From Umezawaea sp036375055 (GTDB lineage Bacteria > Actinomycetota > Actinomycetes > Mycobacteriales > Pseudonocardiaceae), in assembly GCF_036375055.1 (NCBI RefSeq), contig NZ_DASUSQ010000070.1, forward strand, positions 1 to 64,000: DNA of 64,000 nucleotides, read 5' to 3'. Below, in pieces: positions 19,547 through 28,346 of the stretch. The position numbers and the translations under genes are program-made. A model generated the notes under the pieces. That model saw only the letters and a list, made by a program, of their open reading frames with translations. It was not told where the DNA came from and did not search any database. Position 1 is the stretch's first letter; each line of letters starts with the position of its first letter.

Positions 19547-20758
19547 GTGGGCACCGGTTTCGGGGCGCGGCTGCGCGCCACGAGGCAGCGGCGGGGCCTG
19601 GCGCAGAAGGACCTGGCCTGCCCCGGTGTGTCGATGAGCTACGTGTCCCGTTTGGAGTCCGGGCACCGCACGCCGTCGTCCCAGGTGGTGCGGAAGCTGG
19701 CGGCGCTGCTGGAGGTCGACCCGAGCGAACTGGTCGGCGACCGGACCGCGGTCGCGCAGGACCTGGCGCTCGCGTGGTGCGAGGCGCTGATCGCCTACCA
19801 CGACGGCGACGTGGACCGGGCCGTCGACCTGCTCGCCCTGCTCGGACCGCGCGCGGGCGGCGAGGTGTTCGGCTGGTGCGTGCAGTGGACCCGCGTCGTG
19901 GTGCAGGCGACGCTGGACGACGGGCCTGCGCTGCTGCGCGTCGCGGACCGGCTCCGGACGGGCTGGTCGCCGGGCCCCGCCGTGGACGCGCTGGTGGAGC
20001 TCCAGCGCGCCGCCGCGTTCCGCATGCTGGGCAGGCCCAACGACGCCGTGCGCGCCGCGCGGCTCGCCCTCGACCTCGCCTGCCGGGGCGGCGGTGACCG
20101 GATCGCCAGGGTGCGCGTCCGCGCGTTGATCGCCCTGTGCTCGGAACTCCTCGCCGCGGGGCGGGCCTGCGACGCGGAGGACGTCGCGTCCGCGCTCGGC
20201 GACGAGGTCGCCGACCTGGGCTGCGACCGGCTCCTCATCTCGTCCTGGTGGGTGCGCGCGCGGGTCCTCGACCGGCTCGGCGACCGGGCGGGAGCCGCCG
20301 CGTGCATGGACCGGGCGCTCGTCCTGGCCGAGGCCTTCACCGGCGACCACGCCTTCCGCCTGCGCGTCCGGCTGGCGTGGGCCGCCATCGGCCTGCGCGC
20401 GGCGGACCCCGACCTCGACCGGATCGAGGAACTGCTGGACGAGGTCGGGTCCGCGCCGTTCGGCAGACCGGCCGAGGTGGTCGCCCAGGCCGCGGCGCTG
20501 CGGGCCGAGGTCCTGCTGCGCCACGGGGAACTGGACGGCTGCGAGCGGTTCGCCCGGCAGGCGCTGGCCGCGGACGACCTCGGCCAGGAGGACCGGCTGC
20601 GCTGCGCGCTGCTGCTGGTGCGGGTGGCGGACGAGTCCGACGACGCGGGCCTGGAGGCTCGGGAGCTGCTGGTGGAGCTGCTGGCCGACGTCGCCCCCGA
20701 GACGGTCGACCCGGTGCTCTGGCGGGACGTCGCGCGGGTGGCGCTGCGGCAGCGCTGA
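19547..20758 (+). CDS. XRE-type HTH regulator with TPR-like C-terminus
   Basis: 403 aa. Residues about 4-65 form an XRE helix-turn-helix (FGARLRATRQRRGLAQKDLA, then VSMSYVSRLESGHRTPSSQV). The remaining 330 residues are all-helical, Ala/Leu/Arg-rich repeats of about 35-40 residues with TPR character (ALVELQRAAAFRMLGRPNDA, RVRALIALCSELLAAGRACDA). HTH-TPR proteins of this size commonly bind short peptides that switch DNA binding. I chose GTG 19547; an in-frame TTG at 19493 would leave only 14 nt to the divergent peptide gene. No kinase or phosphorylation domain is present. Confidence 0.85.
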   Translation: MGTGFGARLRATRQRRGLAQKDLACPGVSMSYVSRLESGHRTPSSQVVRKLAALLEVDPSELVGDRTAVAQDLALAWCEALIAYHDGDVDRAVDLLALLGPRAGGEVFGWCVQWTRVVVQATLDDGPALLRVADRLRTGWSPGPAVDALVELQRAAAFRMLGRPNDAVRAARLALDLACRGGGDRIARVRVRALIALCSELLAAGRACDAEDVASALGDEVADLGCDRLLISSWWVRARVLDRLGDRAGAAACMDRALVLAEAFTGDHAFRLRVRLAWAAIGLRAADPDLDRIEELLDEVGSAPFGRPAEVVAQAAALRAEVLLRHGELDGCERFARQALAADDLGQEDRLRCALLLVRVADESDDAGLEARELLVELLADVAPETVDPVLWRDVARVALRQR

Positions 20759-20990
20759 CGCCGCACCGCGCCGTTTTCCGCGCTCCAGCATCGCCGCACC
20801 GCCGCTCAGCTCTTCGGACGCGCCCCGCGCACGTCCGACCGGAGCATGACACATGGGAGTCATGCTTTTCATCACCCAGTTATGCCGCACTTCGATGGGC
20901 AAATGACCCAACCCCGCTGGTCGGGTGGTCGGGGACAAGCCGCTGTCCGGGCGACGACCTCGGGGATGACCCGGCGTTGTCATCGCGGGG

Positions 20991-22253
20991 TCAACCGACC
21001 GGTTCGGGCTGGGGGTCGACGGCGTCCGGGTCGAGGTCGATCCACCACACCACGGCGCCCGCGCGACCGTGCACCCCGAGGGTGCGGTAGATCCGCTGGA
21101 GGTGGTTCTGGATGGTCTTGGGGGACAGGTCGAGCCGCCCCGCGATGGCGTTGGTGTTCGCGCCCGCCACGACGAGCTGGAGCACCTCGATGCCGCGCCG
21201 GGTCAGTCCCGCGCGCAGCGCCCGCGCGATCCGGCTGTTCGTCCGCTCCGCCGTCGCGGTGGTGGGGCGCAAGGGTTTCGGGCTGTTCGGGGCGAAGCTG
21301 AGCCGCGCCAGCCCGGCCGTCAGGTCGTGCTCCCGCAGCCGCAGCAGGTCCCGGCCGTCCTGCTGCTCCCGCAGCCGGTGCTGCTCCAGTTGCGCGCGGG
21401 CGTGCCTCAGCGCGGGCCCGAGCTGGCCCGCCCGCTCGTAGGCCGCGCTCAACGCCCCGTGCGCCCGCACGGCCACCCCGCGCGCCAGGCTGCCCACGGC
21501 CAGCTCGGCCGCGCGGTGCAGCCGGGCGATCTGCTCGCCGACCCGGTCGCGGGCGCCGCTGACCCTCGCCTGCGCCAGCAGCAGTTCGGCCTGCAGGACC
21601 GGCCGGTCGTGCCCGACCAGCAGGTCCTCGGCCCTGCGGCACGACCGGCGGGCGCGTTCCACCTCGCCGAGGTCGAGCCGGACGTGGGCGAGCAGCACCG
21701 TGACGCGCGCCAGCCGCACGCCGTCGTCGACCTGCTTCCACCGGTCCCGCACGAGCGCGCACAGCGCTTCGGCACGCCGCAGGTCCCGCTCGTGCGCGCC
21801 GGGGCCGCGCAGCACCCTGGCCTGTTCGAACAGGATGGAGCCGATCAGTTCGGCGTCGCCGCCCACCTCGGCCAGCCCGAGGGCCCGCGCCAGCGAGCGC
21901 AGCGACCGTTCGGGCGAGTCCAGCCGCAGCTCCACGAGCGCGCGGGACAGGCCGCACCGGGACTGGAGCCGCACGCGCCGGTTCGCCACGGCGATCCCCT
22001 GCACGTGGTCGACGGCGTCCAGCGCCTCGGCCAGCAGACCGCGCTGCCCCAGCGCGACGGACTGGGCGAGCACGCTCTCCGCGACACCCTCGGCGTCCTC
22101 CAGCCAGGCGTACGTGGCAAGCGCTTTCTCGGCGAACTCCACCGCGTCGCCCGAGCGGTCCTCGTCGAGCGCGATGCGCGCCTCCCGCAGGTTCACCGAG
22201 GCGTTCACCCGTGGATCGCCCGCCTCTTCCGCACGAGGCAAAGGAATCGTCAT
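20991..22253 (-). CDS. LuxR-type regulator with TPR-like N-terminus
   Basis: 420 aa. The first 330 residues are helical repeats without a P-loop, resembling the C-terminal TPR half of LAL/MalT regulators but lacking the ATPase. The C-terminal 65 residues form a LuxR/GerE helix-turn-helix (LTRRGIEVLQLVVAGANTNA, then LSPKTIQNHLQRIYRTLGV). It starts 30 nt after the stop of the acyl-CoA ligase gene and points the same way, so it is probably the third gene of the lipid operon. Whether it regulates that operon is unknown. ATG 22253 has only a weak GGCGG upstream. Confidence 0.85.
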   Translation of the reverse strand: MTIPLPRAEEAGDPRVNASVNLREARIALDEDRSGDAVEFAEKALATYAWLEDAEGVAESVLAQSVALGQRGLLAEALDAVDHVQGIAVANRRVRLQSRCGLSRALVELRLDSPERSLRSLARALGLAEVGGDAELIGSILFEQARVLRGPGAHERDLRRAEALCALVRDRWKQVDDGVRLARVTVLLAHVRLDLGEVERARRSCRRAEDLLVGHDRPVLQAELLLAQARVSGARDRVGEQIARLHRAAELAVGSLARGVAVRAHGALSAAYERAGQLGPALRHARAQLEQHRLREQQDGRDLLRLREHDLTAGLARLSFAPNSPKPLRPTTATAERTNSRIARALRAGLTRRGIEVLQLVVAGANTNAIAGRLDLSPKTIQNHLQRIYRTLGVHGRAGAVVWWIDLDPDAVDPQPEPVG

Positions 22254-22283
22254 CCGCCCGCCAATACCACTCCGGTTTCGCCC

Positions 22284-23819
22284 TCAGACAGGATACGGAG
22301 GCAGGTCCCGCTTGAGCACCTTGCCGGTCGCGTTGCGCGGCAGCGCCTCCAGGAAGACGACGTCGCGCGGTACGGAGAACCTGGCCAGGTGCGTCCGAAC
22401 GTGGTCGCGCACGGCGTCCTCGTCGAGCGCCCCCGGTTCGGCGCACACCACGTACGCCGCCAGCCGCTGGCCGAACTCGTCGTCCGGCACACCGACCACC
22501 GCGGCCTCCCGCACCTGCTCCAGGCCCGCGAGCAGTGCCTCCACCTCGGCCGGGTAGACGTTCTCGCCCCCGGACACGATCATCTCGTCGTCCCGGCCCG
22601 CCACGAACAGCAGCCCGTCCTCGTCGCGGTACCCGACGTCGCCGGTGGCCATGAGCCCGTCGCGGACCTCCTTGCCCGTGCCGTTGGTGTAGCCGTCGAA
22701 CAGCATCTCGTTGGCGACGAAGATCCGGCCGGTCCCCCCCGGCGGCAGCGGGACCCCGTCGTCGTCCAGGATCGCCAGCCGGGTGCCGCGCGGCGGTCGC
22801 CCGACGGTGCGGGGGTGGCTCGCCAGCTCCTCGGGCGTCGCGATGCTGACCCACGACACCTCGGTCGAGCCGTAGAGGTTGTACAGGACGGGGCCGAACC
22901 CGCTCAGGCACCGCTCCACCACCGACGGCGGCAGCGCCGATCCGCTCGACGCGATCACCCGCAGGCTCGGCACGTCCCGGTCGGACAGCTCCAGGACCCG
23001 TTGCAGCATCACGGGAACGACGAACACCGCGCCGCACCGCCGGTCCCGCACGTCGGCGAGCAGGACCTCGGGGTCGAACCTGCGCCGCAGCACCAGCGTC
23101 GCGCCGAGGACCAGACCGATCTGGAACGCCGCCAGCCCCCACGTGTGGAACAGCGGCGCGGGCACGGCCATGGTCTCCCCCTCCCGCAAGGGGATCCGCG
23201 ACAGCAGCGCGGCGGCGGGGGACAGGCCGGCGGGCTCCGGGCGTCGGGCACCCTTCGGCGCACCGGTCGTGCCGGAGGTGAGCACGACGAGCCTGCCGCG
23301 CGGCGGCCTCCTCGGCGGCGGGGTCCTCGCCCCCTCGGAGATCAGCTCGGCCACGTCGGTGACCCGCTCCACGTCCGGCGGCAGGTCGGTGAACTCCTCG
23401 TCCGCCACCACGATCGCGACCTCCTGCTCCCGCAGGACGGTGGCGATCTGGGTCCCGCTCAGACCGGTGTTGAGCAGCACGGCGTGCGCGCCGATCTTGG
23501 CGCACGCCACCACGGTCTCCACGAAACCGCGGTGGTTGCGGCACAGCACGGCGACCTTGCCGCCCGCCCGCACCCCGCGTCCGGTGAAACCGTTGGCCAG
23601 CCTGGTGGTGCGCTCGTCCACCTCGGCGAACGTCAGCACCCCGTCGTCGTCGACGATCGCGGCCCGGTCGGGGTGCCGGGCCGCGCCCATCGCGTAGCCC
23701 CACGCCACCGTGATGTCCCACCGCGCGTACCCGGCCAGCACGCCGAGCAGCCGGTCCGGCCGCATCGGCCGCACGACGCCCGCGCGCACCAGCGTGACCA
23801 GGTCGCGCACCGGCTTCAC
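22284..23819 (-). CDS. AMP-dependent acyl-CoA synthetase
   Basis: 511-aa adenylate-forming ligase, expected to activate a fatty acid as acyl-AMP and then acyl-CoA. Family motifs are intact: LTSGTTGAPKG (A3), YGSTE (A5), MATGDVGYRDEDG (A7), GRDDEMIVSGGENVYPAEVE (A8), and PRNATGKVLKRDL (A10, with the catalytic Lys). The start overlaps the stop of the upstream acyl reductase as GTGA, so the two proteins are made together. This order suggests that the ligase supplies acyl-CoA to the reductase. Chain-length preference cannot be read from sequence. Confidence 0.93.
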   Translation of the reverse strand: MKPVRDLVTLVRAGVVRPMRPDRLLGVLAGYARWDITVAWGYAMGAARHPDRAAIVDDDGVLTFAEVDERTTRLANGFTGRGVRAGGKVAVLCRNHRGFVETVVACAKIGAHAVLLNTGLSGTQIATVLREQEVAIVVADEEFTDLPPDVERVTDVAELISEGARTPPPRRPPRGRLVVLTSGTTGAPKGARRPEPAGLSPAAALLSRIPLREGETMAVPAPLFHTWGLAAFQIGLVLGATLVLRRRFDPEVLLADVRDRRCGAVFVVPVMLQRVLELSDRDVPSLRVIASSGSALPPSVVERCLSGFGPVLYNLYGSTEVSWVSIATPEELASHPRTVGRPPRGTRLAILDDDGVPLPPGGTGRIFVANEMLFDGYTNGTGKEVRDGLMATGDVGYRDEDGLLFVAGRDDEMIVSGGENVYPAEVEALLAGLEQVREAAVVGVPDDEFGQRLAAYVVCAEPGALDEDAVRDHVRTHLARFSVPRDVVFLEALPRNATGKVLKRDLPPYPV

Positions 23820-25663
23820 CGCAGACCCCGCAGCACCAGGCGGGTGACCCCCGCGGCGACCGACGCGAGCGGCGGTGTCGAGTCCTCCGGGAACACCCGG
23901 AAGGCCAGGTGCGCCAACGCCCTCGTCGTCCTCGGCGCCACCCGGCGGGCCAGGTCCGCGACCACGCCGAACGGCGGGTTGACCTCCTCCGGCTTCTCCA
24001 CCAGCGCCCGCACCACCAGGTCGGCCGCCTTCTCCGGCGTGAGCGCGGGCAGTGCCTCGTACGCCTTGGTCGGGCCGATCATCGGCGTGCGCACGAGCGG
24101 CATCCGCACCGACGTGAAGGTGACGCCGTCCGCGACCAGTTCGGCCCCGGCGACCCGGCTGACCGCCTCAAGCGCCGCCTTCGACCCGAGGTACGCGGAG
24201 AAGCGCGGGGTGTGGACCTGCACGCCCACCGTGGACACGTTCACGACGTGCCCGCCGCGGCGTTCGGTCATGTGCGGCAGCAGCCCGAGGATCAGCCGCA
24301 GGGGCGCGAAGTAGTTCAGCGCCATCGTGCGCTCGTAGTCGTGCACCCGGTCGACCGACCGGAGCACCGAGCGGCGGATCGACTTGCCCGCGTTGTTCAC
24401 CAGCGCGTCGACGCCCTCGTGCTCGGCGAGCACCTGCTTCACCAGCGCGTCCACCGCGTCGCCGTCGGTGAGGTCGCACGGGTAGGCGAACGCCGTGCCC
24501 CCGCCTGCGTGGACCTCGGCCACGACCTCCTCCAGCTCGTCGGCGCGGCGGGCCACCAGCAGCGGGACCGCGCCGCGCCGGGCGACGGCGAGCGCGGTGG
24601 CCCGCCCGATGCCCGAGGACGCCCCGGTGATCAGCACCGTGCGGCCCGCGAGCGCCGGGCCCCTGGCCGCGCGGTCCGGGTCGAGGTGCCGCCGCCAGTA
24701 GTGCCACAGGCTCTTCGCGTAGGTGTCGAACGCGGGCGGCTCCAGCCCGGTGACCGCGCGGGTCGCCGTCGAGTCGAAGTCCGCGGACGTGGTCAGGTGC
24801 GGCAGGACGGCGGCCGGGACCCCCAGCTCGGCCAGCACGGCCGTGCCGATCGCGCCCGTCCTCGTGGGCAGCGGGACGGGCGTGGTGAGCGCGATCCTCG
24901 GCGCGCCCGCGGCCCGCGCCAGCGCGTTGTAGACCTCGGTGACGGGCTGCGGCTCCGGCGCCGTGAGGTGGAAGGTGCTGCCGGGCTCGACGTCGGCGTG
25001 GACCAGCCGGTCCAGCGCGGCGACGACGAAGTCGACCGGCACCAGGTTGGTCGCGCCCGCGTTCGGACCGAGCAGCGGCAGCCACGCCGGGGCGTGCGCG
25101 ACGGCGGCCAGCGCGGAGAAGAAGTAGTACGGGCCGTCGACCTTGTCGATCTCACCGGTCCGCGAGTCGCCCACCACCGCGCCCGGCCGGTAGACCCGCC
25201 ACGGCACGGCCTGCTCGCGGACGATCTTCTCGGCCTCGAACTTCGTCGCGTGGTACGGCGAGCCGAAGCTCTGTCCGAGGTCGAGGTCCGCCTCGGTGAA
25301 GCGGCCCCGGTGGTCGCCCGCCACGGCGATCGACGACACGTGGTGCAGCAGACCCGCTCCGACCCGCGCGGCGTACTCCGCCACCGTCCGGGTGCCGTCC
25401 ACGTTGGCCGCCGCGTGGGCCTCCGGCGACGCCGTGAGGTCGTAGAGCGCGCCGAGGTGCACCACGTGGTCGACGTGCGGCCCGTCGATCGGCGCGGTCA
25501 GGTCGCCGACGACCTCGGTCAGCTTCGGGTGGTCGGGGAGCTTGCCCGCCGAAGGTGGTCTGACCAGTGCGAACACCCGTTCGCACGCCGGGCGGGCGAG
25601 CAGCGTGGCGACGAGCCGCCGACCGAGGAAACCCGTCGCTCCGGTCACGAAGTAGGTGGTCAC
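23816..25663 (-). CDS. Two-domain SDR fatty acyl reductase (AcrA1-like)
   Basis: 615 aa with two Rossmann domains. The N-terminal half is an extended SDR of the acyl reductase type (VTGATGFLGRRLV, with Y-x-x-x-K as YHATK). The C-terminal half is a classical SDR (VLITGASSGIGRATAL, NNAGKS, catalytic Ser in NVSTVGV and Y-x-x-x-K as YLGSK). This layout matches mycobacterial AcrA1 (Rv3391), thought to reduce acyl-CoA to fatty aldehyde or alcohol. It is translationally coupled to the acyl-CoA ligase. GTG 25663 is the only good start near the Rossmann motif. A CTAC...GTAG palindrome sits 21 nt upstream of the start. Confidence 0.9.
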   Translation of the reverse strand: MTTYFVTGATGFLGRRLVATLLARPACERVFALVRPPSAGKLPDHPKLTEVVGDLTAPIDGPHVDHVVHLGALYDLTASPEAHAAANVDGTRTVAEYAARVGAGLLHHVSSIAVAGDHRGRFTEADLDLGQSFGSPYHATKFEAEKIVREQAVPWRVYRPGAVVGDSRTGEIDKVDGPYYFFSALAAVAHAPAWLPLLGPNAGATNLVPVDFVVAALDRLVHADVEPGSTFHLTAPEPQPVTEVYNALARAAGAPRIALTTPVPLPTRTGAIGTAVLAELGVPAAVLPHLTTSADFDSTATRAVTGLEPPAFDTYAKSLWHYWRRHLDPDRAARGPALAGRTVLITGASSGIGRATALAVARRGAVPLLVARRADELEEVVAEVHAGGGTAFAYPCDLTDGDAVDALVKQVLAEHEGVDALVNNAGKSIRRSVLRSVDRVHDYERTMALNYFAPLRLILGLLPHMTERRGGHVVNVSTVGVQVHTPRFSAYLGSKAALEAVSRVAGAELVADGVTFTSVRMPLVRTPMIGPTKAYEALPALTPEKAADLVVRALVEKPEEVNPPFGVVADLARRVAPRTTRALAHLAFRVFPEDSTPPLASVAAGVTRLVLRGLR

Positions 25664-25683
25664 GGAACCGATACTCGCATTAC

Positions 25684-25697
25684 CTACCCGCGAGTAG
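25684..25697. promoter_or_regulatory. Near-perfect palindrome upstream of the acyl reductase
   Basis: CTACCCGCGAGTAG is a 14-nt palindrome with one mismatch pair, placed between the reductase start and the acetyltransferase stop. A related sequence lies upstream of the fatty acid desaturase at 44680. TetR-type lipid regulators often use sites of this shape. Confidence 0.5.
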
Positions 25698-25715
25698 GAA
25701 GAGGTGGGCCGGATT

Positions 25716-26210
25716 TCACCCCCGCAGCGGCACCTCCAGGACCTGGCCGGGCCAGTCGCCCTCCACGGTGAAGGTCGCGGTCGGCGTGAAGCCGTTCGAC
25801 ACGTAGTACGCGACCAGCGCGCCACCCCCGCCCGCGTAGCAGTCGACCCGCACCCGGTCCGCGTTCCGGCGCACGGCCTCGGCCCGCGCGTGCTCCAGCA
25901 GCAGCCGTCCGGCGCCGGGGCGGCGACGGCTGCCGACCAGCGCGGTCACGTACACCTCCGGCCCGACGGCGGGCGGCGCGTACTCCGGCGCGGGCCCGAT
26001 CGCCAGCGCTCCGACGGTCTCGCCGCCGAGTTCGGCGACGTGCAGGTCGTCCGTCCAGGATTCGAGCTCCCCGACCCTCTTCGGGTTGGTCGAGAACGGT
26101 CGCGAACCCCACTGCCCGGCCCGCCCCCGTGACACCAGCCAGCGCACGGCCTCGTCCAGCAGGCCGAGCACCGCTCCGACGTCCGACGGGCCGCCGGGAC
26201 GGACGATCAC
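25716..26210 (-). CDS. GNAT family N-acetyltransferase
   Basis: 164-aa acetyltransferase of unknown substrate. The acetyl-CoA binding region is recognisable as VTALVGSRRRPGAGRLLLEH (Q/R-x-x-G-x-G/A type loop), followed by the C-terminal strand segment YYVSNGFTPTATF typical of GNAT proteins. The N-terminal sequence MIVRPGGPSDVGAVLGLL is a usual family start. The GTG start overlaps the stop of the upstream 67-aa protein as GTGA, so the two form a coupled pair. Nothing nearby indicates the acceptor. Confidence 0.88.
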   Translation of the reverse strand: MIVRPGGPSDVGAVLGLLDEAVRWLVSRGRAGQWGSRPFSTNPKRVGELESWTDDLHVAELGGETVGALAIGPAPEYAPPAVGPEVYVTALVGSRRRPGAGRLLLEHARAEAVRRNADRVRVDCYAGGGGALVAYYVSNGFTPTATFTVEGDWPGQVLEVPLRG

Positions 26211-26410
26211 GCCTCCTGCGCGCCGGAGGCGTTGACCACGGCGTCGCGCAGCGCGGCACGCAGTCGTCCGACCTCCAGCGGCGTCAGCACCGCCGCCTCA
26301 CCGGGCGGCACGGTCACCACCACGTGCCCCTGGCTGACGAACACGGTCATGTCGCGTCTGCGGGATGCGATGTCGCGGCAGGTGATCTGCCATTCCTTGC
26401 CAGTGCTCAC
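26207..26410 (-). CDS. Small hypothetical protein
   Basis: 67 aa, soluble, function unknown. A beta-rich N-terminus (MTVFVSQGHVVVTVPPGEAA) is followed by a helix (LTPLEVGRLRAALRDAVVNA). GTG 26410 is supported by a strong AGGAGG nine nt upstream, making this a real translated gene despite its size. It is coupled to the GNAT gene through a GTGA overlap. Small proteins of this size often sit beside HTH/DUF397 genes in actinobacteria, but no such partner is here. Confidence 0.7.
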   Translation of the reverse strand: MSTGKEWQITCRDIASRRRDMTVFVSQGHVVVTVPPGEAAVLTPLEVGRLRAALRDAVVNASGAQEA

Positions 26411-26885
26411 GGCCCCCAACCTCCTGATGTCTCGTCACGGGTGCTCGGACCAATCCGGGCGCTCGCGGGGGTGAGACGCACGCGGATTGGTGGCGTGACG
26501 GGACACGAACGGAAATGTTCGTGCTTCCCGGTCGGCGACCGTGCCGAGCGGGGACAGCGTCGCATGAAGCTCTCATTGAGTCACCTGGATGGTGGAAAAA
26601 TGCCGAAATCGCAACAGATTGTGACCACTTTCCCGGAAAAGTCGATCTTGACTAGGCTGTTCGGTGGTATTCCATGCCAACAAAAGGCCCATTTGGCCGC
26701 AGGTGGTGTCTCATATCGATCATCGGATGACTGACGGTAGTTGCTCGGTGAATTACCTGCTGAAGCGGCCATTCATCGGGCCTCTGTGCATTTCTGTTCG
26801 GTCCAGTTCGGATTTCTTTCCCTCTATCACCCGAACGTGGGGGCCGAACGGCGCTGTCACACTGGTCGGCGATCCGGGAGGTGTG
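26411..26885. other. Long divergent intergenic region with nested inverted repeats
   Basis: 475 nt between two divergent genes, with noticeably lower GC around 26570-26830 than the genes. It holds an inverted repeat: inner arms ACCAATCCG (26449-26457) and its complement (26483-26491), outer arms CGTCACG (26433-26439) and its complement (26494-26500). A TTGACT hexamer at 26648 could be a -35 box for the rightward gene. No coding sequence is convincing. Confidence 0.5.
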
Positions 26886-27905
26886 ATGTCCGAGCCGATC
26901 ACGGCCGTGCTGGTGCGGGCCGCCGAGTTCACCGCCTCCGGCAGACCGCGCCAGGCGATCGACCTGCTCCGCCCCGCGGTGGCCGCCCACCCCCACCACG
27001 CCGAGGCGTGGTGCAGGCTGGCCGCCGCCCACCTGGACGCGGGCGAACCCGATCCCGCCCTCCTCGCGGCCAAGCGCGCACTGGTCCTGGACGGCGACCA
27101 GGCGTGGGCCCAGCGCCTGGCCGCCCTGTCGCTCAGCGAACTCGGCAGGCAGGCCGAGGCCGTCGTCGCCGCCCGCGAGTCGGTGCGCCGCAAGCCGGCG
27201 GACTGGCGCTGCCAGGTGGTGCTCTCCGAGGTGCTGGCCGTCGACCCCGCCACCCGCGCCGAGGCCGTCGAGGTCGCCAGGCACGCCACCGGCCTCGCCC
27301 CCACCGAGGCCCGCGCGTTCCAGGTCCTGGGCGACGCCGCCCTCCGCGTCCGGGACTGGGGCGGTGCCGAGTGGGCCTACCGCGCCGCCCTGCGCCTCGA
27401 CCCGACCGACGAGGACGTCCGCGCCAACCTGGCGACCGTGCGCCGCCGCAGGGGCACCCCGAAACCCGCGAACGCCCCGAAACCCGCGGCAGCCCCGCCC
27501 ACGCCCGACGCGCTGGCCGCCGCGCAGGCGCTGGGGTGGCAGGCGCTGACCCGCGTCGCCGCCGTCCTGGTCGCGGGCGAGCTGCTCCTGCTGCTCTCCG
27601 GGATGCCGAGCCCGTCGCCCCTGCTCGGCTGGTTCTCCGGCCTGCTGGTCGTGGTGTCGCTCGGCCTGCTGGCCAAGGCCGTGCTGTTCGCGGGCAGGGG
27701 CAGGAGGAGGACGGTCCTGCGGGTCCCGCGCCACCGGCCGAAGCTGGCGCTCGTGCTGGGCCTGTTCGGGGTGTCCCTGCTGCTGCTGGTCGCGTGGACG
27801 ATCGCGGTGGCGTTCGGCGCGACCACCCTCCAGCCGGTGGTGTTCGCCTGGATCACCGCGCTGGCGGGCGGCGCCGTCGTGGTGCTGGGCGGCCACCACC
27901 GCTGA
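26886..27905 (+). CDS. TPR membrane protein
   Basis: 339 aa. Residues about 1-190 contain tetratricopeptide repeats (SGRPRQAIDLLRPAVAAHPH, YRAALRLDPTDEDVRANLAT). An Ala/Pro linker (APKPAAAPPTPD) leads to four hydrophobic segments in the C-terminal 140 residues. The repeats would lie in the cytoplasm and likely hold partner proteins at the membrane. ATG 26886 has GGGAGG five nt upstream; the frame extends to 26664 but those residues lack codon bias. A small exported protein gene follows in the same direction. Confidence 0.85.
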   Translation: MSEPITAVLVRAAEFTASGRPRQAIDLLRPAVAAHPHHAEAWCRLAAAHLDAGEPDPALLAAKRALVLDGDQAWAQRLAALSLSELGRQAEAVVAARESVRRKPADWRCQVVLSEVLAVDPATRAEAVEVARHATGLAPTEARAFQVLGDAALRVRDWGGAEWAYRAALRLDPTDEDVRANLATVRRRRGTPKPANAPKPAAAPPTPDALAAAQALGWQALTRVAAVLVAGELLLLLSGMPSPSPLLGWFSGLLVVVSLGLLAKAVLFAGRGRRRTVLRVPRHRPKLALVLGLFGVSLLLLVAWTIAVAFGATTLQPVVFAWITALAGGAVVVLGGHHR

Positions 27906-27975
27906 GGGCGGGTGCCGCCGTTTCCGGACGTCCGCCCTCCGCGCGGGTCTGTAGCCTGTGAACCGAGGGAGGACC

Positions 27976-28305
27976 ATGACGAGGCGCGCGCTGCTGGCGG
28001 TCCTGGCGTTGATCGCCGGGTTCGCGGTGTCCGCCCTGCCCCGGTCCGACCAGCCCGACCAGCACACCACCGCGGTGACCGCGCTGGTCCAAGCGGTCCA
28101 CCTCCCCGGTGCCACCACCCGCTCCAACCCCGCGAACGTCCAGCAGCAGGGCTTCATCGGGCACGCCCCGGTCGACCTGACCCACCGCGCCCGGCCGGTC
28201 CCGCTGCGCGTGCTGATGGACGTCGCCCAGCGCGTCCACCGCGCACCGGAAACGATCAGCAGCACCCCGCTGGGCGACCGCGCCCCGCCCCCGACCTCCG
28301 CGTAG
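27976..28305 (+). CDS. Small exported hypothetical protein
   Basis: 109 aa with an N-terminal signal sequence (MTRRALLAVLALIAGFAVSA) and a short polar remainder without known domain. ATG 27976 has GGGAGG directly upstream; an in-frame GTG at 27958 is less well placed. It lies 70 nt after the TPR membrane protein and 41 nt before secDF, all rightward, so it may be cotranscribed with either. Its function is unknown. Confidence 0.65.
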   Translation: MTRRALLAVLALIAGFAVSALPRSDQPDQHTTAVTALVQAVHLPGATTRSNPANVQQQGFIGHAPVDLTHRARPVPLRVLMDVAQRVHRAPETISSTPLGDRAPPPTSA

Positions 28306-28346
28306 TAGAGCCGACCCCACCCGCTCCTGCCCGGAGGTACCCCTTC

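Noticed and set aside
21069..24314. 1081-aa open frame on the plus strand
   Set aside because: It is antisense to the LuxR regulator and the acyl-CoA synthetase, both of which have clear motifs. The translated product is Arg/Pro/His-rich noise.
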